Source: Flavobacteriaceae bacterium
GTDB lineage: Bacteria; Bacteroidota; Bacteroidia; Flavobacteriales; Flavobacteriaceae
Length of the DNA: 6,226 bases
Direction: 5' to 3'
NCBI GenBank assembly: GCA_026992695.1
Contig: JALWYP010000243.1
Location: forward strand, 1-6,226
Made by a program: the position numbers and the translations under genes. Position 1 is the first letter of the stretch, and each line of letters begins with the position of its first letter. The notes beneath the pieces are model-generated. The model did no database searches, was not told the DNA's origin, and was given only the letters and a program-made list of their open reading frames with translations. Below are positions 1-4,387 of this stretch, one piece after another.

Positions 1-11
1 ATAAAAGCCCA

Positions 12-806
12 ATGAAATCTCAAAAATATCAAGGAGTTTTATGTAAATCTATAATTAAAAATGAGGTAAAAGATACCATTGCGGTAGAGGCTCCTTTACA
101 AATAAACATTAATAACAAACCCTTTATTGTTACCATGCGTTTACCCGATAATGATGCCGAACTTGTTTTAGGTTTGTTACATTCTGAAGGGATTTTGAAT
201 GCAAATTCGTATATTCCTACCATTGAGTTTTCAGAAAAAAATATTATTACAATTGCTGAAGTTACTATATCTAAAAATAATTTGGAAAGTGGTTATTCAA
301 ACAGCCGATCACTTTTATCTGTAAGCTCATGCGGAATCTGCGGAAGAACCGATATTGAAGATATTTTGCAAAAAAAGAATCCATTGAACTCTTTAGATGT
401 TTTATCTCTCAATAAATTATGCAGTATGTTTGATGTTGTGCATAAAAAACAACCTGTTTTTCTTAGTACAGGAGGCACACACGCAGCCGGAATTTTTACC
501 CTAACCGGAAAATTACTGTCTATTCAAGAAGATATAGGAAGACACAATGCGGTTGATAAAGCTATAGGCGATCTAGCGTTTTCTAAAACACTTTTAAAAG
601 CAAAAGTATTAGTTGTAAGTGGAAGAATCTCTTACGAGATAGTTGTTAAATGTTTTAAAGCCCAAATTCCTTTTCTGGCAGCAGTTTCCTCACCTTCTTC
701 CTTAGCTATCGATTTTGCTAAGGAGCTAGGAATTACATTACTAGCCTTTTGTAGAGATGAAAAAGCTACCTGTTACTCATTTCCGGAGAAGATAGAAGTA
801 GATTGA
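12..806 (+). CDS. fdhD: FdhD, sulfurtransferase for formate dehydrogenase cofactor maturation
   Basis: This 264-residue protein is recognisably FdhD. In this family, persulfide sulfur from a cysteine desulfurase is passed to the bis-molybdopterin guanine dinucleotide cofactor of formate dehydrogenase in the cytoplasm, which makes that enzyme active. Seen in the sequence: the VEAPLQI segment (residues 25-31), the sulfur-carrying CxxC in SSCGICG (C107 and C110), GGTHAAG (154-160), EDIGRHNAVDK (173-183) and SGRISYE (203-209), all in family order. The length is close to the roughly 277 residues of the E. coli protein. ATG at 12 is chosen because the N-terminus then matches the usual start shortly before the conserved KYQG. 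The frame stays open to the left edge, so a longer start cannot be strictly excluded. No Shine-Dalgarno is visible, which is normal for Bacteroidota. A TAA at 2-4 could be the end of an upstream gene. A formate dehydrogenase or other molybdoenzyme gene may lie to the left, but that is inference. The family assignment is very secure. Confidence 0.96.
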   Translation: MKSQKYQGVLCKSIIKNEVKDTIAVEAPLQININNKPFIVTMRLPDNDAELVLGLLHSEGILNANSYIPTIEFSEKNIITIAEVTISKNNLESGYSNSRSLLSVSSCGICGRTDIEDILQKKNPLNSLDVLSLNKLCSMFDVVHKKQPVFLSTGGTHAAGIFTLTGKLLSIQEDIGRHNAVDKAIGDLAFSKTLLKAKVLVVSGRISYEIVVKCFKAQIPFLAAVSSPSSLAIDFAKELGITLLAFCRDEKATCYSFPEKIEVD

Positions 807-807
807 T

Positions 808-815
808 TATATTTG
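808..815 (+). promoter_or_regulatory. Putative -7 promoter box (TAnnTTTG) for the VIT transporter gene
   Basis: TATATTTG fits the Bacteroidota primary-sigma -7 consensus TAnnTTTG. It lies 54 bases before the ATG at 870, directly after the fdhD stop codon. No clear TTTG -33 element is seen at the expected distance. Transcription would start near 820 and leave a leader of about 50 bases. If real, the transporter is not simply co-transcribed with fdhD. In AT-rich DNA such boxes also arise by chance. Confidence 0.4.
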
Positions 816-869
816 TAAACAGTAATAAACAATTGGTAAACATCTTATAGCAGAAATTGAATACGATTT

Positions 870-1574
870 ATGAACGAAATAGAAGATAATTATTTAGACA
901 ATCACTACATACACAAGAGTAATTGGTTACGTGCGGCAGTATTGGGTGCAAATGACGGGATTTTATCAACCGCAAGTATAGCAATAGGTTTAACTGCGGC
1001 AAGTGCAACCCGAGAGCCTGTGATTTTGGCTACTGTGGCAGGATTAGTGGCAGGGGCACTATCAATGGCAGCGGGAGAATATGTTTCGGTAAGTTCGCAA
1101 ACCGATATTGAAAAAGCAGATATTCAACGAGAAAAACAAGAGTTAGAAGAAATGCCGGAATTAGAACTTCAACGATTAGCCCAAATATATGAAAAGAGAG
1201 GTTTAAAAAAAGAAACTGCTCTTACTGTGGCAAAAGAATTAACAGAGTTTGATGCTTTGGGAGCCCATGTAAGAGATGAACTTGGTATAAATGAAATGAG
1301 CGAAGCAAAACCATTACAAGCTGCATTTGCATCGGGTTCAGCTTTTATAGCCGGAGGCATCCTACCATTACTTGTAGTCTTGTTTATACCCTTAGCAAGT
1401 ATGGAATTTTACCTATACGGATTTTCAATTTTATTTTTGGCAATTTTGGGTTCTATTGCTGCAAAAACAGGAGGTTCTAGCATTTTTAAAGCTGTTGTAA
1501 GAATTACCTTTTGGGGAACAATAGCAATGGGACTCACAGCATTTGTAGGTTCGTTTTTTGGCGTACACGTATAA
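870..1574 (+). CDS. VIT1/CCC1-family Fe2+/Mn2+ transporter
   Basis: This 234-residue inner-membrane protein belongs to the VIT/CCC1 family, whose members move Fe2+ and Mn2+ out of the cytosol by proton exchange. Seen: five hydrophobic segments at about residues 19-41, 51-75, 150-173, 179-199 and 208-230. The family signature GANDGILST (26-34, with D29) lies in helix 1 and SMAAGEYVSVSSQ (65-77, with M66 and E70) in helix 2. Between helices 2 and 3 is a charged cytoplasmic region (about 78-145) rich in glutamate, corresponding to the metal-binding domain that extends helix 2 in plant VIT1. There is no N-terminal ferritin-like domain, so this is the short form. The ATG at 870 is preceded by an in-frame TGA at 858-860, which limits the start. 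It lies 63 bases after fdhD on the same strand and ends before a hairpin terminator. The exact metal (iron or manganese) cannot be read from the sequence. Confidence 0.93.
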   Translation: MNEIEDNYLDNHYIHKSNWLRAAVLGANDGILSTASIAIGLTAASATREPVILATVAGLVAGALSMAAGEYVSVSSQTDIEKADIQREKQELEEMPELELQRLAQIYEKRGLKKETALTVAKELTEFDALGAHVRDELGINEMSEAKPLQAAFASGSAFIAGGILPLLVVLFIPLASMEFYLYGFSILFLAILGSIAAKTGGSSIFKAVVRITFWGTIAMGLTAFVGSFFGVHV

Positions 1575-1597
1575 TGCTATAATTTCATAAATAAAAA

Positions 1598-1619
1598 AGA
1601 CTGCCTTTTCAGACAGTCT
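1598..1619. terminator. Bidirectional hairpin terminator between convergent genes
   Basis: AGACTG (1598-1603) pairs with CAGTCT (1614-1619). After one C-A mismatch the stem continues for two more pairs around a TTTC loop. On the minus strand the stem is followed by a strong T-run (complement of 1591-1597, then more A/T). This makes a good intrinsic terminator for the secreted-protein gene that ends at 1649. On the plus strand the following bases are only moderately T-rich, so termination of the transporter transcript there would be weaker. Confidence 0.75.
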
Positions 1620-1648
1620 CTTCAATTTAAAACATAATTAGAAAATAA

Positions 1649-2752
1649 TTACTGCTTGGTTAGTTTTAGGGTTTTAACTGCGTTTCCAGCTTCTACCTTA
1701 ACAATATAATTTCCGGTAGTAAGGTTAGACGTGTTTACTTGCATTGTATTGCTATTTCCTTTTACATAAAGCACCTCTTGCCCTAATAAATTATAAATAC
1801 GAATAGTATTAATTTGTTTCTGTGTACTAATATTTACTACATCTTTTGCAGGATTGGGAAACATAGTTACTTGGTTTGTAAACTCATTGTCGCTCACACC
1901 TAACACATCTTGATTTGCAACAATAATATCTACCGCTACACCTTCGGGCATATCGCTTTCATCTTCGGTGTAAATTGCCCAATTAGTTCCTGTGTACCAA
2001 GCACTTAGTACTTTGTCTATTTCTATTTGAGAAGATGCTCCGTTAACCCCCCAATAATGTTGAAATACAAATGTAGCGTTGGGATTACCGTTTAATGCAG
2101 GATGGTCTATTACAAACCAATTAAGAGTAATATTTGCAGCGGTTGACATGGCTGTTAAATGGGCTAAAGCTCCCGTACCGTTTTTAAGTATTTTAAATCC
2201 TGCGTTAGTAGGGATGGTAGCACCATCTTCACTATAAATATTTCTACGATTATCTGTAGAATCGTAGAAAAAACCATAATTATGTGGGTTAAAATTACCA
2301 CTCCATGAATTAGACATAACCGCATAAGGACCGGGGTTAATATTATTAAAATCAGGATCATCAATAACTGTAAAGCTGTCAAAAATACCCACGTGGGCAG
2401 CATCGGCTATATGGGTGATAAAATTGGCATTGTTAGAACCAATGTAAACAAAAAATTGCGCACCAGGTACCATATTAACACCATCTTCATTATAAATTAG
2501 CCATTTATTGGCTCCATCGTCATACCACATGCCATCTACATGGTCGTTGTAAGTACCTGTACCAGCACCGTTAGGATTCCATACATGTTTAAATACAAAA
2601 TTTGCACTTGGATTTCCGTTAAGGTCAGGGTGGTCAATGTATGTAGCATTACTATCTATATTGCTAGCAGTAGCCGTGTGCACATAAATTTTGTCTTGTG
2701 CATAAAATAGGGTAGTAGCAAAAACGGTTAAAAGTAAAATAATTTTTTTCAT
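1649..2752 (-). CDS. Secreted triple-repeat protein with T9SS type A sorting domain
   Basis: This 367-residue protein is of unknown function. Residues 1-18 are a Sec signal peptide (MKK, then a hydrophobic stretch), with likely cleavage before Q19. Residues 22-279 hold three copies of an ~85-residue repeat. The unit runs IDHPxLNGNPxAxFVF, then H.W, then a W/F-Y element, then IYxED and MPxG. Residues 297-367 (FPNPAKD, then IYNLLGQEV, then LTTGNYIVKVE) are a typical type A C-terminal sorting domain. In this family that domain directs export through the type IX machinery, followed by removal and surface anchoring or release. The protein contains no cysteine and is rich in Asn, aromatic and small residues, as expected for a beta-rich extracellular protein. 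I recognise the repeat style from uncharacterised bacterial secreted proteins but cannot name a function or ligand. No catalytic motif was seen. It is monocistronic, with its own promoter-like box and terminator. Export is well supported, but its role is open. Confidence 0.9.
   Translation of the reverse strand: MKKIILLLTVFATTLFYAQDKIYVHTATASNIDSNATYIDHPDLNGNPSANFVFKHVWNPNGAGTGTYNDHVDGMWYDDGANKWLIYNEDGVNMVPGAQFFVYIGSNNANFITHIADAAHVGIFDSFTVIDDPDFNNINPGPYAVMSNSWSGNFNPHNYGFFYDSTDNRRNIYSEDGATIPTNAGFKILKNGTGALAHLTAMSTAANITLNWFVIDHPALNGNPNATFVFQHYWGVNGASSQIEIDKVLSAWYTGTNWAIYTEDESDMPEGVAVDIIVANQDVLGVSDNEFTNQVTMFPNPAKDVVNISTQKQINTIRIYNLLGQEVLYVKGNSNTMQVNTSNLTTGNYIVKVEAGNAVKTLKLTKQ
1916..2689 (-). repeat. 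Three tandem ~85-residue protein repeats within the secreted protein
   Basis: Copy 1 covers residues 22-104 (DNA 2441-2689), copy 2 residues 109-190 (2183-2428) and copy 3 residues 195-279 (1916-2170). Copies 1 and 3 share IDHPxLNGNPxAxFVF (39-54 and 215-230), a following H.W, and IYxED before a MP/VPG segment. Copy 2 keeps the frame (VIDDPDFN, NSW, GFFYD, IYSEDGATIP) but has lost the NGNP.A core. The repetition is at protein level. The DNA of the copies has diverged, which suggests an old duplication. Confidence 0.8.
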
Positions 2753-2781
2753 AATAATATAATTTTAAGATTAGTATGAAA

Positions 2782-2789
2782 CAAAACTA
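2782..2789 (-). promoter_or_regulatory. Putative -7 promoter box for the secreted protein gene
   Basis: On the minus strand this reads TAGTTTTG, a match to TAnnTTTG, 29 bases before the ATG at 2752. A start of transcription near 2777 would give a leader of about 25 bases. That leader is A/T-rich with no Shine-Dalgarno, as is usual in Bacteroidota. A -33 TTTG at the expected distance is not evident, so the call rests on the -7 box and its position. Confidence 0.45.
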
Positions 2790-2820
2790 TTTGAAATTTT
2801 AGGGATGGGCTATAACTATT

Positions 2821-2851
2821 GTAACAAAAACTTGAACATATGTAACATGTT
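2821..2851. promoter_or_regulatory. Candidate operator: paired palindromes and GTAACA direct repeats
   Basis: Two perfect 8-bp palindromes are back to back: ACATATGT (2836-2843) and AACATGTT (2844-2851). The same segment can be read as AACAT-N7-ATGTT. GTAACA also occurs twice (2821-2826 and 2842-2847), 21 bases apart, which is about two helical turns. The cluster sits about 50 bases upstream of the promoter-like box of the secreted protein gene, a plausible activator position. No known regulator site is recognised, so this is a pattern call only. Confidence 0.25.
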
Positions 2852-2992
2852 GCTAAAAAAAGGGTTTTTCTTGAGGGAAAATTACAAAACTCGGATATGT
2901 AGGCTATTTTGGTGGTTCCTTCAGTTTAACAAAAGACGCTTATGCAAGTAAAAATTTCACACACGTTTAATAATGAAAAGAATTAAAAAAAA

Positions 2993-3319
2993 TCACCCAC
3001 CCACACGTTTTACTTTAAAACCTTTTTCTTTTAAAAAATTCATTATTTTATCACGATAATCTCCTTGAATAATAATTTGTTCGTTTTTAAAACTTCCGCC
3101 AACACTAAGTAGTTTTTTTAATTCTTTTGCGAGTTGTTTAAAATCTTGTGTTGCTCCAGTATATCCTTCAATAATAGTAATGGGTTTGCCTTTACGCTTT
3201 TCGTATTTACAGATTAAAGGTTCGTCTTGTAACCAAACTGTAGGTTCATTAACGGTATTGTTTTCTTTAGTTGGAGTATGCTCCGGAAATAATTTTTTAA
3301 GCTGGTCTTGTAAATCCAC
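2993..3319 (-). CDS. SUI1/eIF1-like translation factor (YciH family), GTG start
   Basis: This 108-residue protein has the same length as E. coli YciH. The SUI1 fold covers about residues 35-107. The family signature is seen as IIEGYTG (49-55), DFKQLAKELKKLL (59-71), the VGGS turn (73-76), IIIQGD (82-87) and a lysine-rich end, FLKEKGFKVKRVGG (95-108). Relatives (eukaryotic eIF1, bacterial YciH) bind the small ribosomal subunit and influence start-codon selection. The role in bacteria is poorly defined. The start is the GTG at 3317-3319: it gives the usual flavobacterial N-terminus (MDLQDQLKKLFPEH), and the frame upstream meets TAA without any ATG. That GTG lies 4 bases after the stop codon of the oxygenase gene, so the two genes are almost certainly co-transcribed and probably translationally coupled. 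The basic, lysine-rich tail fits rRNA contact. Confidence 0.92.
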   Translation of the reverse strand: MDLQDQLKKLFPEHTPTKENNTVNEPTVWLQDEPLICKYEKRKGKPITIIEGYTGATQDFKQLAKELKKLLSVGGSFKNEQIIIQGDYRDKIMNFLKEKGFKVKRVGG

Positions 3320-3323
3320 AGGG

Positions 3324-4277
3324 TTATTTTTTTAGCAAACCAATTTCTACCAGTCGTTGGTGTAAAAATTCGCCTGCGGTTATGTCGTCAAAAGCCTTTG
3401 GTTGTTCTTCAGAAATACATTGCGGAAGACAATTAAGTTTCATTTCGCTACGCGGATGCATAAAAAACGGGATGGAATATCTTGGTGTATCCCATTGGTC
3501 TTTGGGCGGATTAACCACACGATGTATCGTAGAGCGTAATTTATTATTGGTATGTCTTTCCAGCATATCGCCCACATTAATTACTAAATTTCCGGGCTCG
3601 GGGATGGCATCTATCCATACGCCATCGGTACGTAAAACTTGCAATCCACCGGCAGAAGCACCCATAAGTAAGGTGATAAGATTTATATCGCCATGGGCTC
3701 CGGCACGTACGGCACCTTTAGGTTCTTTGGTAATAGGAGGGTAGTGTATGGGGCGTAAGATACTGTTTCCGTTGCTTACCCAATAATCAAAATAAGTTTC
3801 TTCTAGACCCATATAAAGAGCCAGTGCTCTAAGAATATAAATTCCGGTTTTTTCTAATTGGCGATACGCCTCCATACCCACTTCGTTAAAGCTGGGTTGC
3901 TCTTCTACGTAAACATTTTTTGGGTATTCTTCAATAAGGTTGGCATCTTTGTCGGGTTCTTGACCAAAATGCCAAAATTCTTTTAAATCACCTTCTTTTT
4001 TTCCTTTGGCGTGTTCTTTTCCGAAAGAAATATACCCACGTTGTCCGCCCAAACCTTCAATTTCGTATTTCTTTTTAATTTCTAACGGAAGCGCAAAAAA
4101 ATCTTTTACTTCTTTATATAATCGTTCTTGTAAATTATCATCAAGAAAATGATTTTTTACCGAGGCAAAACCTATTTCCATATAAGCATCACCAATTTCT
4201 TGAACAAATTTTTGTTTGCGTTTAGGATCTTCCGAAAGAAAATCGGATAAATCTACACTGGGTATGTTGGTCATCAT
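3324..4277 (-). CDS. 2-oxoglutarate/Fe(II)-dependent oxygenase, isopenicillin N synthase-like
   Basis: This 317-residue soluble oxygenase has the layout of the isopenicillin N synthase/flavanone-type family. An N-terminal DIOX_N-like domain (about residues 5-125, beginning IPSVDLSDF) is followed by the catalytic double-stranded beta-helix domain (about 170-285). Seen: the iron-binding triad H195-x-D197 (in AGAHGDINLITLL) and H252 (in STIHRV), and the cosubstrate-binding R267-x-S269 (in PRYSIPFF). All key residues are present, so it should be active. Family members hydroxylate, desaturate or cyclise small molecules with O2 and usually 2-oxoglutarate. The substrate here is unknown, and no beta-lactam biosynthesis neighbours are seen. 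The gene begins with two consecutive ATGs (4277 and 4274) and either could be used. It is the first gene of an operon with the eIF1-like gene and diverges from the E1 fusion gene over 110 bp. Confidence 0.92.
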   Translation of the reverse strand: MMTNIPSVDLSDFLSEDPKRKQKFVQEIGDAYMEIGFASVKNHFLDDNLQERLYKEVKDFFALPLEIKKKYEIEGLGGQRGYISFGKEHAKGKKEGDLKEFWHFGQEPDKDANLIEEYPKNVYVEEQPSFNEVGMEAYRQLEKTGIYILRALALYMGLEETYFDYWVSNGNSILRPIHYPPITKEPKGAVRAGAHGDINLITLLMGASAGGLQVLRTDGVWIDAIPEPGNLVINVGDMLERHTNNKLRSTIHRVVNPPKDQWDTPRYSIPFFMHPRSEMKLNCLPQCISEEQPKAFDDITAGEFLHQRLVEIGLLKK

Positions 4278-4294
4278 AATATGTGTCTTTGGTG

Positions 4295-4302
4295 CAAATA
4301 TA
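4295..4302 (-). promoter_or_regulatory. Putative -7 promoter box for the oxygenase/eIF1-like operon
   Basis: On the minus strand this reads TATATTTG, a match to TAnnTTTG, 17 bases before the ATG at 4277. Transcription would start about 12 bases before the coding region, leaving a very short leader without a Shine-Dalgarno. No clear -33 TTTG is seen. The geometry mirrors the divergent promoter-like box at 4361-4368. Confidence 0.45.
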
Positions 4303-4360
4303 TTAAATATTAGTTTGAAATTAACTATTGAAAAAATACTTCATTCCCAACCTTTTTTTC

Positions 4361-4368
4361 TACTTTTG
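4361..4368 (+). promoter_or_regulatory. Putative -7 promoter box for the E1 alpha-beta fusion gene
   Basis: TACTTTTG fits TAnnTTTG and lies 19 bases before the ATG at 4388, preceded by a T-rich tract (4353-4359). The expected start of transcription is near 4374-4376, giving a leader of only about 12-15 bases. The -33 element is not obvious. Confidence 0.45.
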
Positions 4369-4387
4369 ACACGTTTAAAAGTTAGCC

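Larger units (their letters stand above)
2753..2992. other. Intergenic region between the eIF1-like gene and the secreted protein gene
   Basis: This is the longest gene-free stretch, 240 bases. Its left part holds the promoter-like box and palindrome cluster listed separately. The right part (about 2880-2992) follows the minus-strand stop codon of the eIF1-like gene. It has a T8 run on the minus strand straight after that stop but no convincing hairpin before it, so the operon terminator is unresolved. No small ORF or RNA gene is supported here. Confidence 0.6.
4278..4387. promoter_or_regulatory. Divergent intergenic region between the oxygenase operon and the E1 fusion
   Basis: These 110 bases separate two head-to-head genes and hold one TAnnTTTG box for each direction. 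Between the boxes (4303-4360) the DNA is A/T-rich. No perfect inverted repeat long enough to propose a shared operator was seen. Confidence 0.6.

Noticed and set aside
31..46. AAGGAG followed by ATGTAA, resembling a ribosome binding site and a start-stop minimal ORF
   Set aside because: It lies inside the fdhD frame and encodes the conserved YQGVL residues. The ATG is out of frame and is followed at once by a stop codon, so it is a coincidence.
2164..2403. 79-codon hydrophobic minus-strand frame inside the secreted protein gene
   Set aside because: It is a frame-shifted reading of the repeat region. The main frame has a signal peptide, repeats and sorting domain without interruption.
2854..2870. 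AAAAAACCC-type A/T hairpin near the palindrome cluster as a terminator
   Set aside because: The stem would be only A-T pairs around a CCC loop, too weak to call, and it sits more than 100 bases beyond the operon end.
2985..2995. T8 run on the minus strand right after the eIF1-like stop codon as an intrinsic terminator
   Set aside because: No stable hairpin precedes it. The preceding bases (GTGGGTGGGTGA on the minus strand) have no C-rich partner nearby.
3382..3744. 120-codon plus-strand frame opposite the oxygenase gene
   Set aside because: It is antisense to the catalytic domain, which carries all iron-binding residues, and has no promoter-like box or recognisable domain of its own.
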